The notes under the pieces: generated by a model | What the model saw: only the letters and a program-made list of their open reading frames with translations | Databases searched by the model: none | What the model was told of the DNA's origin: nothing | Assembly: GCA_003244205.1 (NCBI GenBank) | Contig: QHBW01000098.1 | Coordinates: forward strand, 1 to 64,000 | Direction: 5' to 3' | Source of the DNA: Solirubrobacterales bacterium | GTDB lineage: Bacteria; Actinomycetota; Thermoleophilia; Solirubrobacterales; Solirubrobacteraceae | DNA: 64,000 nt | In this document: one piece after another, positions 24,044 to 33,199 of the stretch | Layout of the letters: the number at the start of each line of letters is the position of its first letter | Position numbering within the stretch: position 1 is the first letter of the stretch | Program-made: the position numbers and the translations under genes

Positions 24044-24907
24044 TCAGCCCAGTCGAGCCGTGATCACCTCGATCGCGGCGGGGTTCTCGTCGACGAGCAC
24101 GAAGCGCCGGTCGAGCCCGCGGCAGACCGCCCCGAGCGTGCCCGAGCCGGCGAAGAAGTCCAGGCACCATCCGCCCCGACGCGACGAGGCCGCGACCATC
24201 CGGCGCACGATCGCCTCCGGCTTCTGCGTCGGATAGCCGGTCTTCTCGCGCCCGTTGGTCGCGACGATCGTGTGCCACCAGACGCTCACCGGGCGCTTGC
24301 CGCGCGCCGCCTTCTCGGCGCCGACGAGCCCCGGGGCCATGTAGGGCTCGCGCTCCACGGCCTCGGCATCGAAGTGGTGGCCGCCGGGAGTTCGCACGTA
24401 CACGAGGATCGTGTCGTGCTTGGGCGGCCAGCGCCGGCGCGGCTTGGCTCCGTAATCGTAGGCCCAGATCAGCTCGTTGAGGAAGGCGTCGCGGCCGAAG
24501 AGCTCGTCGAGCGCGACCTTGACGTAGTGGGCCTCGCGGTAGTCGAGGTGGACGTAGAGTGTCCCGTGATCGGCGAGCAGGCGGCGAGCGTGCTCCAGCC
24601 GCGGGGCGAGGAAGCCGACGTAGTCCTCGCGACGATCGGGATAGGCGGCGCGGGCGAGCTCTGTCGTGCGATAGCGCTGACCGGCGAAGCCGGTGCGATC
24701 GCCTTCGCCGTCCTGTGCGCGCAGGGTCGCGAGCATCAGGCGGCGCTGGGCGTGTCCGGTGTTGAAGGGTGGGTCGATCACGATCGTGTCGAACGCGCCG
24801 TCGGGGAGCAGCGGCAGCACGACGGCGTTGTCGCCCTCGATCACGAGGTCCTCGGCATCGAGCTCGAGCGGACGCCCGTCGAGCTCGTCTGAGCGGATCA
24901 CGCGCAT
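24044..24907 (-). CDS. beta-class DNA methyltransferase (orphan)
   Basis: 287 residues. Motif IV DPPFNTG comes first (about 41-47) and the SAM-binding motif LDFFAGSGTLG near residue 255, the order of beta-class N6-adenine or N4-cytosine methyltransferases. A TQKP motif precedes the SAM site. No restriction endonuclease or specificity gene is nearby, so epigenetic marking or a solitary protective role is more likely than restriction. The recognition site cannot be read. ATG 24907 has TAACTT seven bases upstream (24915-24920), a leaderless arrangement. It diverges from the transglycosylase gene. Confidence 0.9.
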   Translation of the reverse strand: MRVIRSDELDGRPLELDAEDLVIEGDNAVVLPLLPDGAFDTIVIDPPFNTGHAQRRLMLATLRAQDGEGDRTGFAGQRYRTTELARAAYPDRREDYVGFLAPRLEHARRLLADHGTLYVHLDYREAHYVKVALDELFGRDAFLNELIWAYDYGAKPRRRWPPKHDTILVYVRTPGGHHFDAEAVEREPYMAPGLVGAEKAARGKRPVSVWWHTIVATNGREKTGYPTQKPEAIVRRMVAASSRRGGWCLDFFAGSGTLGAVCRGLDRRFVLVDENPAAIEVITARLG

Positions 24908-24914
24908 GCCGGCG

Positions 24915-24920
24915 AAGTTA
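24915..24920 (-). promoter_or_regulatory. -10 element of the methyltransferase gene
   Basis: On the minus strand, TAACTT is followed by CGCCGGC and then ATG, so the transcript is expected to begin at the start codon. Confidence 0.4.
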
Positions 24921-24954
24921 ACGCGCGACGCGGCGTCTGATATCGGTAGTGACG

Positions 24955-26399
24955 ATGGAGCGAGGCCAGCGCCGCCGAGCCCTGCTCGTCGCCGTTGCGG
25001 CGCTCGCGCTGGTCGCCGCCGTCGCCGGCGCGCTCCTCGGCGCATCCGGCGGCGGGGGATCGACCGACCCGTTCGCCTACACGCCGGCTCGCGCCGCCGA
25101 CTACCAGCAGCGGGCGACCGCTGGCTACGCGCACGTGCTCTACGCCAAGAGCCCCGGCGGCGTGATCGCCACGGCCCAGCGAGTAGCGGCGCTGCGCCCA
25201 CTCGTCGAGGCCGCAGCGCGGGCCAGCGGCAGCGACCCCAACCGACTCGAGGCGATCGTCTTCCTCGAAAGCGCCGGCCGGCCCGACGCGCTCGCGTCGT
25301 CGACTCCGGGGGCAGCCGCCGGGCTCACGCAGATCCTCGGCGAGACGGCGCGCGACTTCCTTGGCCTGCGCGTCGACCAAGCCGCGAGCGCTCGCCTGAC
25401 AGCGCAGATCGCTCAGGCAACGGCGCGAGGGCAGAGTGGGCGGGCGACGCAGCTGGCGGCAAAGCGTCGCAGCGTCGATCAGCGCTTTGACCCCGCGGCC
25501 GCCCTGGCCGCGGCGGGGCGCTACCTCGCGACCGCGCGGCGGACGTTCGCCGGGCGCGAGGATCTCGCGACCGAGAGCTACCACATGGGCATCGGCAACC
25601 TCGAGAACGTGCTGCGCGCCTATGGCTCCGGCGCCGCCGTCCCCTATGTCCAGCTCTTCTTCGACTCCTCGCCGCTGCGCCACCCCGCCTCCTGGCGCCT
25701 GCTGGACGCGCTGGGCGACGACTCCGACACCTACCTTTGGCGCGTGCTCGCCGCCGAGGGGATCATGTCGCTGTACCGTCAGCAGCGCCGGCGCTGCTGG
25801 ACCAGCTCGCGGTCCTTCAGGGCCAGAAGGGCTCCGCCGAGGAGGTCCTGCACCCGCGCGGCGTCACCACGGTCTTTGCCGATCCAGCCGCGCTCAGCGC
25901 TGCTTACGCCAGTCGCGCGCTGGTCGCCCTGCCCGCCGATCCGGCGCGGCTGGGCTTCGCGATCGATCCCGCCATGGGGCAGCTCGCGCCCAGGATCGGC
26001 AGCTCGCCGCCGCTCTATCGTGGCCTCACACCGCCGGCGCTCGCGCTGCTGGAATATCTCTCTAACGGCGTGCGTGCGCTGCTGCCCAAAGCGCCAGCGG
26101 GCGCCACAGCGCCGCTTCTGACGATCACCTCGAGCGTGCGCGACACGAGCTATCAGCAGCTGCTCGCTCGCTCGGACCCCGAAGCCACGCACGCCTACTC
26201 GCTGCACACCACCGGCTATGCCTTCGACGTCTCGCGGCGCTACGCCTCCCCGGCGCAGGCGCGGGCGTTGCAGTTCTGGCTCGACCGCCTCCAGGCGCTC
26301 AACCTGATCGCCTGGGTACGCGAGCCAACCGTCATCCACATCACGGCCGCCGCAGACGCATCCCGACTGCAAACGCCGGCGCATCCATCGTCTGGGTAG
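24955..26399 (+). pseudogene. lytic transglycosylase / VanY-like fusion, frameshifted
   Basis: An N-terminal membrane anchor (about 8-28) is followed by an SLT-type domain: RLEAIVFLESAGRPDALASS with the catalytic Glu, GLTQILGETA, and YHMGIGNLENVLRAYG. After EGIMSLYR near 25775 the homologous frame jumps back one base and continues with ALLDQLAVLQGQ. It ends in a D-Ala-D-Ala carboxypeptidase-like domain, HAYSLHTTGYAFDVSRRY, with the His and Asp metal ligands of the VanY/DUF5715 group. The two halves read as one envelope enzyme of about 480 residues cutting glycan and peptide. No slippery heptamer is evident, so mutation or a sequence error is more likely than programmed shifting. Confidence 0.75.
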
Positions 26400-26430
26400 C
26401 CTGGCGACCTCCCGCCGAAATGGAGCGATC

Positions 26431-27309
26431 GTGACCGACGCTGTGCGCACGCCCGACGAGTGCTTCGAGTCCCTCCCGGACTTCCCCTTTGCCCCGCGCT
26501 ACCGCGAAGTCGACGGGCTGCGACTGGCCCACCTCGACGAGGGCGAGGGATCCCCGCTGCTGATGGTCCACGGCGAGCCTACGTGGTCGTATCTGTGGCG
26601 CAAGGTGCTGGTCCCGATCCGCGACGCCGGCTATCGCTGCGTGGTCCCCGACCTCGCCGGCTTCGGTCGCTCCGACAAGCCGGTGGAGATCGACTGGTAC
26701 TCCTACGACCGCCACACCGAGCTGACCGGCGCGCTACTCGAGGAGCTCGATCTTCGCGACGCGACGGTCGTGGTCCACGACTGGGGCGGTCCGATCGGGC
26801 TGCGTGTCGCAGTCGAGCAGCGCGAGCGGATCTCGCGCCTGGTGATCCTCGACACCGGGCTTTTCACCGGCCACCAGACGATGACCGAGGCGTGGGTGGC
26901 GTTCCGCGACTTCGTCGCCCGTACCGAGGACCTCCCGATCGGCATGCTCGTGCGCGGCGCGTGCTTCAGCGACCCCGGGGACGACGTCATCGCGGGCTAC
27001 GACGCGCCCTTCCCCAGCGTTGCTTCCAAGGCCGGGGCGCGCTCGTTCCCGCTGATGCTCCCGACCGAGCCCAGCGCGCCGGGCGCGGACGCCGGCCAGC
27101 GCGTGCTCGAGGCCCTGCGCGAGGATCGTCGAGAAACGCTGATGCTGTGGGCGGACTCAGACCCGGTCCTGCCGGTGCAGACCGGCGAGCGCTTCGCCGC
27201 TGCGATTGGGCGCGAGCCGCCGCGGATCATCGAGCGCGCCAGCCACTTCCTCCAAGAGGATCAGGGCGCGGAGATCGGGCGCTTGATCGTCGACTGGCTG
27301 GCGGCCTGA
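26431..27309 (+). CDS. haloalkane dehalogenase-like alpha/beta hydrolase
   Basis: 292 residues from a GTG at 26431. HGEPTWSYLWRK forms the oxyanion region. The nucleophile elbow VVHDWGGPIG uses Asp, followed by the halide-binding Trp. The acid is in WADSDPVLP and the base His in ASHFLQED. This pattern is that of subfamily I haloalkane dehalogenases, which hydrolyse carbon-halogen bonds to alcohols through an aspartyl ester. Epoxide hydrolase is the main alternative, but the adjacent Trp and lack of the epoxide-binding Tyr pair favour the dehalogenase. Its 3' end overlaps the convergent SDR by 49 bases. Confidence 0.85.
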   Translation: MTDAVRTPDECFESLPDFPFAPRYREVDGLRLAHLDEGEGSPLLMVHGEPTWSYLWRKVLVPIRDAGYRCVVPDLAGFGRSDKPVEIDWYSYDRHTELTGALLEELDLRDATVVVHDWGGPIGLRVAVEQRERISRLVILDTGLFTGHQTMTEAWVAFRDFVARTEDLPIGMLVRGACFSDPGDDVIAGYDAPFPSVASKAGARSFPLMLPTEPSAPGADAGQRVLEALREDRRETLMLWADSDPVLPVQTGERFAAAIGREPPRIIERASHFLQEDQGAEIGRLIVDWLAA

Positions 27310-28184
27310 GGGGGAAACTCGGCCAGGCTCTCAGGCGGTGCAGCGGCAGTCGCCCGCGCCGCCCGCGCCTCGTACTGCACTCTCGCGGCATGGTTGGCGT
27401 CGAGCATCAGTCTGCTGGCGCCCATCGCGCGGCCGAGTCCCTCGGAGGCCCGCCGCGGAAGCAATACGATCGTCCGGAAGAGCCTCGCCAGCGACCCCGG
27501 CACCCAGACGTCGAACTTGGGCGCGCGCAGCGCACCGACGATCGCCGCCGCCACATCCTCGGGCTCGACCCACTTGAGCGCGCGCTTGTGCTCGACCCCC
27601 TGCACCAGCTCGGTGTTGACGACGGTGGGCATGACGACCGAGACCTCGATCCCGGTCCCGTGCAGCTCCTGGCGGATCGCATCTGAGAGGCCGACGACCG
27701 CGTGCTTGGTCGCCGTGTAGCTCGCCGCTCCGGCGATCGGGAGCCGGCCGGCCGCGGAGGCGATGTTGACGAGGTGGCCGCGGCCGCGGGCGCGGAAGCG
27801 TTGCAGCGCGAGCTTGGAGCCGAGGATGACCGCGACCAGGTTCACCTCGATCATGCGCCGCGCCGCGGCGTCGTCCTCGTCGCCGAACTCGCCGATGTGC
27901 ATGATTCCGGCGTTGTTGACGAGCACGTCGAGGGGACCGTGTCGCGCCTCGACCTCGTCGAGGAAGCGGGTGAAGGAGCCGCGCTCGGTGACGTCGACCT
28001 CGATTGCGATCGTGCCGCCGCCGATCTCCCCCGCGGTCTGAGCCGCGAGCTCGCCGTCGAGGTCTCCGAGGGCCACCTTGCAGCCGGCCGCGGCGCATGC
28101 GCTCGCCGTGGCGCGTCCGATGCCGCGAGCGCCGCCCGTGATCGCGACCACCGTGCCGGTGAGGCTGCGCAACTGCTTGGCCAT
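27261..28184 (-). CDS. short-chain dehydrogenase/reductase
   Basis: 307 residues from ATG 28184, which has GGAGG eight bases upstream. TGGARGIG (about 15-22), NNAGIM, an active-site Ser in VNIASAAG, and YTATK form a complete classical SDR site. The C-terminal 70 residues include a segment RTIVLLPRRASEGLG and a polar tail that overlaps the dehalogenase gene. Similar SDRs with this C-terminal extension are often lipid- or steroid-related in actinobacteria. The substrate is unknown. Confidence 0.9.
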   Translation of the reverse strand: MAKQLRSLTGTVVAITGGARGIGRATASACAAAGCKVALGDLDGELAAQTAGEIGGGTIAIEVDVTERGSFTRFLDEVEARHGPLDVLVNNAGIMHIGEFGDEDDAAARRMIEVNLVAVILGSKLALQRFRARGRGHLVNIASAAGRLPIAGAASYTATKHAVVGLSDAIRQELHGTGIEVSVVMPTVVNTELVQGVEHKRALKWVEPEDVAAAIVGALRAPKFDVWVPGSLARLFRTIVLLPRRASEGLGRAMGASRLMLDANHAARVQYEARAARATAAAPPESLAEFPPQAASQSTIKRPISAP

Positions 28185-28359
28185 CTCGCCCTCCTTTAGG
28201 TTCGCGCAACGGCTGCGCGGCAAGATAGCGCCGCCACGCAGGACACTTGGCGCGCAGCGCCGAAGAGGACATTGGCTTCGAGGCGCCGCGACGAGCCGCT
28301 GCTTTGCCAACCCCCGCAACCAAACCGTGTCGCAAGCGTTCAAAGATCTCTTGCTAGGG

Positions 28360-28388
28360 CTGACGACAGCGAGACAAGTGGATAGGAT
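28360..28388 (+). promoter_or_regulatory. promoter of the transglycosylase gene
   Basis: -35 CTGACG (28360-28365) and -10 TAGGAT (28383-28388) are separated by 17 bases. The start codon GTG 28396 follows seven bases later, so the message should be leaderless. The rest of the 211-base gap upstream shows nothing recognisable; no c-di-AMP riboswitch was found. Confidence 0.6.
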
Positions 28389-28395
28389 CGCCAAC

Positions 28396-30633
28396 GTGGG
28401 CGACCACGACCCCGACGTAACCCGCCGGCGCGCGCGAGCGCGTGGCGCTGCGCCTGATCCTGCTGGCGGGACTGTCGTTGCGCGGCGCGGCATCGGTGCG
28501 ACCGTTGCCGGCGTAGCCGTGATCGTGGGCGGCCTCGGCGCCGGAGCAGCAGGAGCGCTGACGGCTCCCGCGGTGGCCAACGGACCCTCCGGCGCGGTCG
28601 GGCCCGCCAACGGCACGGGCACGACGCCCAAGGCCCCGCCCTCGCCGTCGACTAAGCCAGCGTCGGGATCCAAGGGCGCACACAGGCCGAGCTCAAGCTC
28701 GCGCCCGGCCCCGCTCGCGGGCGCAGGCACTTCGGTCACGGTGACGACCACAACCAAGACCACGACCTCCAAATCGGTCAGCGCGGCGCCAGCGCCCGCC
28801 ACGCCCTCACTGCTTCCCGTGATCCCCGGCGCGATCGCCTCTGCGGTGCCCGACTTCTTCATCAACACCTACCGCATCCCGCCCTTTCTGCTGGGCGTCT
28901 ACCAGGCGGCCGGGATGGAGTACGACGTGCCGTGGCAGGTGCTCGCGGCGATCAACGAGATCGAGACCGACTACGGCAGCAACCAGTCCGTCAGCTCGGC
29001 TGGGGCGATCGGGTGGATGCAGTTCATGCCAGCAACCTGGCGCCTCTACGGCGTGGATGCCACCGGCAACGGCAAGCGCGATCCCTATAACCCCGTCGAC
29101 GCGATCTTCGCGGCGGCGCGTTACCTCGACGCCGCCGGCGCAGCCAGGGACCTCAAGGGTGCGATCTTCGCCTACAACCACGCCAGCTGGTACGTGCAAT
29201 CGGTGCTGCTGCGCGCGAAGCTGATCGCAGGCCTACCCGATGCGCTCGTCAACGGCCTCACCTCGTTGAGCCAGGGCCATTTCCCGGTCCTCGGTGCCGC
29301 TCACTACAGCGCGACGGGCGGCACGAGCCAGCCACAGGCGACCAGCATCGCCGGACGCCGCGACGCGCGCGTCGTCGCAGCGCAGGACGGTGTCATCTCC
29401 AAGCTCGGCGACAGCCCGGCGCTCGGGCACTTCGTCGTGCTCACCGACGACAACGGCAACCAGTACACCTACGCCCACCTCGGTGGCGTGGCCGCACGCT
29501 ACCCGTGGCCCAAGTCAAGCGCCTACAAGCCCGCGAGCGCCAGCGAGGCGACGCTGCCCTCCGGCGACCGCGCGCCGACGGTCGCCGCGACAGCCGGTGG
29601 CCACGCGGTCGGCGGCGCGCCGGCGTCGAGCGCGCTGGGGTCGCCGGTGGTGACGCCCCCGCGCGTGCGCTTGTTCGCCAACCCCTTGCGTCCGGCGGCC
29701 TACGCTGCCGGGGGCCGGCTGCAGGCGCAGACAGGCCAGAGCATCCCCGCCGGGCAGGGACTGGACCGCTATCTCGCCGACAACTTCGGCCTGCGCCCCA
29801 GCCAGGTCGAGCTGCGAGCCCTGCACCAGGGCGTTCGCGTGCTCGCCGGCACCGTCCTTGGGCGGCTTGGCTCCAGCGGCCTGCGCTTCGCGATCCGCCC
29901 GGCTGGGACGGGCTCGCCGCCGATCGATCCGCGCCCGATCCTCGACGGCTGGAAGCTGGCGGCGGCGAGCGCGATCTACAGCGCACCGGGTCCGGGCAGC
30001 GCGCTCAGCTCGCACAGCTCGGTCGGCCAGATCCTGCTCGCCGGCAAGGAGCGCCTCGTGCAGACGCTACTCAGCGACCCGCGCATCCATCTCAACGGCT
30101 GCGCGCGCCAGGACATCGCCGCGGGCGTGGTCAATCGGCACCTGCTGGCGGCGCTCGAGTTCCTCGCGGCGAGCGGGGTCTCGCCCACGGTTGGCGGGCT
30201 CGCGTGCAACCCGGCAGTGGGCAGCGGGGAGGTCGACGCGCTCGACCTGACCGCCCTCAACGGCACCTCGGTGCTGGGTCACCAGGGCAGCGGCAGCATC
30301 ACCGACGGCACGCTGCGGCGCCTGCTGCTGCTGCAGGGCACAATGAAGCCAACCCAGATCGTCAGCCTGATGAAGTTCCCTGGTGCCGGCAACGCGGTCG
30401 CGCTTCCCGGCTACGCCGATCGCGTGCACCTCTCCTTCGGTGGACCCGCCGCCGTGTCGGCGAGCATCCCCGCGCCCAAGGACGTGCTCGCGCGGAATTC
30501 GGCCTTCACGTCGACGCTGGCGCCCGAGCAGTGGCAGCGACTGATGTCGCGCCTCGAGCAGCTGGCCGAGCCGCGCGTGCTCGACCATCCCTCCGGCGCC
30601 GCGATCGCCGATGTGCCGGGCTCGACGGGCTAG
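28396..30633 (+). CDS. secreted lytic transglycosylase with degenerate M23-like domain
   Basis: 745 residues from GTG 28396, chosen because a promoter ends seven bases upstream. A membrane segment or signal (about 33-58) and a Ser/Thr/Pro linker lead to an SLT domain (about 155-280): PWQVLAAINEIETDYG with the catalytic Glu, AGAIGWMQFMPATW, and IFAYNHASWYV. Next comes an M23-like beta fold (GHFVVLTDDNGNQYTYAHL) split by an insert of roughly 140 residues. It keeps the late His but lacks the first HxxxD zinc ligands, so this part is probably non-catalytic binding. It cleaves glycan strands outside the membrane. The last 200 residues are unassigned. Confidence 0.85.
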   Translation: MGDHDPDVTRRRARARGAAPDPAGGTVVARRGIGATVAGVAVIVGGLGAGAAGALTAPAVANGPSGAVGPANGTGTTPKAPPSPSTKPASGSKGAHRPSSSSRPAPLAGAGTSVTVTTTTKTTTSKSVSAAPAPATPSLLPVIPGAIASAVPDFFINTYRIPPFLLGVYQAAGMEYDVPWQVLAAINEIETDYGSNQSVSSAGAIGWMQFMPATWRLYGVDATGNGKRDPYNPVDAIFAAARYLDAAGAARDLKGAIFAYNHASWYVQSVLLRAKLIAGLPDALVNGLTSLSQGHFPVLGAAHYSATGGTSQPQATSIAGRRDARVVAAQDGVISKLGDSPALGHFVVLTDDNGNQYTYAHLGGVAARYPWPKSSAYKPASASEATLPSGDRAPTVAATAGGHAVGGAPASSALGSPVVTPPRVRLFANPLRPAAYAAGGRLQAQTGQSIPAGQGLDRYLADNFGLRPSQVELRALHQGVRVLAGTVLGRLGSSGLRFAIRPAGTGSPPIDPRPILDGWKLAAASAIYSAPGPGSALSSHSSVGQILLAGKERLVQTLLSDPRIHLNGCARQDIAAGVVNRHLLAALEFLAASGVSPTVGGLACNPAVGSGEVDALDLTALNGTSVLGHQGSGSITDGTLRRLLLLQGTMKPTQIVSLMKFPGAGNAVALPGYADRVHLSFGGPAAVSASIPAPKDVLARNSAFTSTLAPEQWQRLMSRLEQLAEPRVLDHPSGAAIADVPGSTG

Positions 30634-30646
30634 CCGAGCCCCACAA

Positions 30647-30652
30647 TAGGCT
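30647..30652 (+). promoter_or_regulatory. -10 element upstream of the hydrolase gene
   Basis: TAGGCT lies six bases before GTG 30659, giving a probable leaderless transcript separate from the transglycosylase message. Confidence 0.4.
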
Positions 30653-30658
30653 GTCTCG

Positions 30659-31504
30659 GTGCCGTACTTCGCCCACGAGGGTCAGCGAATCGCCTACACG
30701 GAGTACGGGGACGGTCCCCGCGCTGTCGTGCTCGTCCATGGGCTGCTGCTCTCGCAGCGCATGCAGGAGCCGCTCGCGCGCGAGCTCGCGCGCCACGGCA
30801 ACCGTGTGATCACGCTCGACGTGCTCGGTCACGGACGCTCGGACCGCCCGCGCGACATGTCGCGCTACTCGATGTCGATCTTCGCGACCCAGGTGCTTGC
30901 GCTGCTGGAGCACCTGGAGCTCGAGGAGGCGGTCGTGGGCGGCACCTCGCTGGGGGCGAACGTCACGCTCGAGCTGGTCTCTCTCGCACCCGAGCGCGTG
31001 CGCGGCATGATCATCGAGATGCCCGTGCTCGACAACGCGCTGATGGCTTGCGCGCTCGCCTTCACGCCGCTGATGGTCGCGCTGACGTTCGGGGAGCCGA
31101 TCATGCGCGCGGTCGCGCGCGTCACCGGGCTCGTGCCCGAACGGGCGCTGCCGCTGTGGGGCGACATCGTGCTCGACCTCTTTCGCCAGGACCCGGCCCC
31201 GAGCGCCGCGATCCTGCACGGCATCTTCTTCGGGCGCACCGCGCCTCACAGCAGCGAGCGGCGCACCTTCACCCAGCCAGCGCTGATCATCGGCCATCAC
31301 CGTGATCCCGTGCACCCCTTCTCCGACGCGGGCATGCTCGCCGACGAGCTCCCCAACGCACAGCTGCTGGAGGCCAGCTCGCTGCTCGAGCTGCGGATGT
31401 CGCCCGAGCGGCTCACGGGGGAGATCACAACGTTCGTGCAGCGTTGCTGGCGCAGGCGCGCTCGCGGACGAGCGGGTGGCCGGCGCGTCGCAGCCCGCGC
31501 CTGA
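30659..31504 (+). CDS. alpha/beta fold hydrolase
   Basis: 281 residues. VVLVHGLLLSQ is the oxyanion loop, LDVLGHGRSDRP follows the usual strand, and the nucleophile elbow is GGTSLGAN with Ser. The acid is suggested by HRDPVHPFSD. The expected base His near the C-terminus is not obvious: SSLLELRMSPERL sits where a conserved His motif is usual, so the triad may be altered. It resembles small esterase or peptidase members of unknown substrate. It converges on the PGRP amidase gene 13 bases away. Confidence 0.82.
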   Translation: MPYFAHEGQRIAYTEYGDGPRAVVLVHGLLLSQRMQEPLARELARHGNRVITLDVLGHGRSDRPRDMSRYSMSIFATQVLALLEHLELEEAVVGGTSLGANVTLELVSLAPERVRGMIIEMPVLDNALMACALAFTPLMVALTFGEPIMRAVARVTGLVPERALPLWGDIVLDLFRQDPAPSAAILHGIFFGRTAPHSSERRTFTQPALIIGHHRDPVHPFSDAGMLADELPNAQLLEASSLLELRMSPERLTGEITTFVQRCWRRRARGRAGGRRVAARA

Positions 31505-31517
31505 GCCGGCGTTCCCG

Positions 31518-32936
31518 TCAAGCGACGGCCACCAGCGGCGAGCTCGCGCGCGCCCGGCTTCCGGGGCTGGGGGTCACCGCCCGCAGGAGATCGCCGGGCT
31601 GCGCCGCTGCCGTCGCCGTCCATGCGCCGCTTGCGTCGCTCAACGCGGTTGCGAGCGCGACAGCACGACCGTGCGTGAGGCGCTCGACGAGGACAGTTGC
31701 GCCGACGATCGGCGCCCCGCTCAGCAGCATGTAGACGCCGCCCAGCTGCACGGCGCCGGCGAGCGGCGTGGCGGCGATCGTCAGCCGACGGGGGCGCAGC
31801 TGCCGCTGGCGAGCGGCCACTCCCGCGCGCAGCGCGGCGAGCTCGCCGTAGAGAGCGTTGCCTGGGCAGTCGGTCTGATCCACGTCGCGGTGTCCACAGA
31901 CGCGCGCCACCGTCACCCGCTGCCCACGTGCGAAGGCGGTGAATCGCCCCCCGCCCGAGAGCACCGTTACGCGCCGCCTGACCAGGACCCCGTGAACCGC
32001 GAGCTTCCAGGCGAGCAGGTCGCGCAGCGTCCGAAAAGCGCCGCCGACCACCCGCTCGCCCATGAAGTTGCCGAGCATCGCGACGCCCGTGGAGATCCCA
32101 TTGAACCCCCCTGCGTGCGCCCCGATCACCGGCAGATCAAGGCCGCCGGCGCGGCCCTCCCAAGCGCGCCCGAAGCGATCGACAAGGAAGTTGTAGCCGA
32201 TGTCGTTCCAACCGTTGCCATCGATGTGAAACTGGGCGATCGCCAGGATCATCGCCGGCACTTCGCCAGGGCTATAGCGGTTGAGCGATTGCGTGTGATG
32301 GACGACGGCGAAGCGCACCGCGCCGTAGGCAGGGGGCCGCCGCGGCCGCGCCAACGCAGCGTGCCACGCGGCGCGCGGGGCGATCAGCGGAGCCGCCGTG
32401 GCGGCCGATGCCTGCGGGAGCAGCGCCGGGCCGCGGCCATCGACGGCGACGCAATGCAAGCGCAGCGCCGGCGCAGACCCTTGCCAGCGGAGCTGGAGCA
32501 CCTGCGCCCGCCCCGTCCAGAGGGGCTCACCGGCAGACGGTGCGCTCGCGCCATCGGGGTGATGATGCGCCGCGAGCAGGCGTGCCCAGCGACTCCATCC
32601 GCGTGGACCGACGACGCGCAGCTCGAGCTTGCGCGCCTCGGCGCTGCCCGCCGCGAGCCCAACCAGATCGAAGGGGCGAGTAGCACGAATCGGTGCGCCC
32701 ACCGCCCACGAACCGGCCGCCGTCGCCGCGCCTCGCTGGCGCGGCGCAGCGACAAGGAAGGACTCGACAGCCCAAGCACCGGAGCCTGCGCCTCCCAGCG
32801 AGCGCGCACCCGCCAGCGGCGAGGCGGCGGCGAGCGGCGAGCGCCAGGCGCCCTCGCCCGCCAACGCGGCCCACGCCGCCAAGCCGCCGCCGAGCAGCGC
32901 TCGTCGCGTGATCTGGTCGTCGGGCCGTGCGGGCAC
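31518..32936 (-). CDS. Tat-exported PGRP-type N-acetylmuramoyl-L-alanine amidase
   Basis: 472 residues. DQITRRALLGGGLAAWAALA is a Tat signal. After a beta-rich region of about 150 residues comes a PGRP/amidase_2 domain: FAVVHHTQSLNRY (first Zn His), FHIDGNGWNDIGYNFLVDRF, GAHAGGFN, and VCGHRDVDQTDCPG with the second His and the Cys ligand, separating amidases from non-catalytic PGRPs. A C-terminal immunoglobulin-like domain of about 90 residues probably binds the wall. It would cut the bond between MurNAc and the stem peptide. The gap upstream (32937-33199) holds three TTGTGA/TCACAA half-sites. Confidence 0.9.
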   Translation of the reverse strand: MPARPDDQITRRALLGGGLAAWAALAGEGAWRSPLAAASPLAGARSLGGAGSGAWAVESFLVAAPRQRGAATAAGSWAVGAPIRATRPFDLVGLAAGSAEARKLELRVVGPRGWSRWARLLAAHHHPDGASAPSAGEPLWTGRAQVLQLRWQGSAPALRLHCVAVDGRGPALLPQASAATAAPLIAPRAAWHAALARPRRPPAYGAVRFAVVHHTQSLNRYSPGEVPAMILAIAQFHIDGNGWNDIGYNFLVDRFGRAWEGRAGGLDLPVIGAHAGGFNGISTGVAMLGNFMGERVVGGAFRTLRDLLAWKLAVHGVLVRRRVTVLSGGGRFTAFARGQRVTVARVCGHRDVDQTDCPGNALYGELAALRAGVAARQRQLRPRRLTIAATPLAGAVQLGGVYMLLSGAPIVGATVLVERLTHGRAVALATALSDASGAWTATAAAQPGDLLRAVTPSPGSRARASSPLVAVA

Positions 32937-33057
32937 GCAGTCAGGGTGTCAAGCGCCGAGGTGCGGATGCAAGCAGCAACAGAGGATTCTCAGGTTCCCT
33001 GGGATCAGTTGCAGGGATCAAAACTGCAAATTTCGAGCCCCGAATCGCCCCGGCTGC

Positions 33058-33128
33058 TTGTGAATACGCAGATGGTCACAAATGTCCCCACTCGGCGCAC
33101 CGAACGCGACGAGTGAGACTGTTTGTGA
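33058..33128. promoter_or_regulatory. cluster of TTGTGA/TCACAA half-sites
   Basis: TTGTGA at 33058-33063, its inverse TCACAA at 33076-33081 and TTGTGA again at 33123-33128 lie in the gap between the PGRP gene and the end of the ATP-grasp gene. They resemble half-sites for a CRP/FNR-type regulator, but the 12-base inner spacing is not the usual six. Confidence 0.3.
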
Positions 33129-33199
33129 TCCGCTTCCCGCTTACGACCCTCGACCCTACGACCCCCGACCTCACCCCCACGACCCCACCCCCAGCACGC

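Noticed and set aside
25760-25800. Programmed -1 frameshift in the transglycosylase fusion
   Set aside because: No X-XXY-YYZ slippery sequence or clear downstream pseudoknot was seen; mutation or error is simpler.
28199-28395. c-di-AMP (ydaO-type) riboswitch upstream of the transglycosylase gene
   Set aside because: Such elements often precede actinobacterial wall hydrolases, but the conserved core is not present, and the promoter ends seven bases before the start codon.
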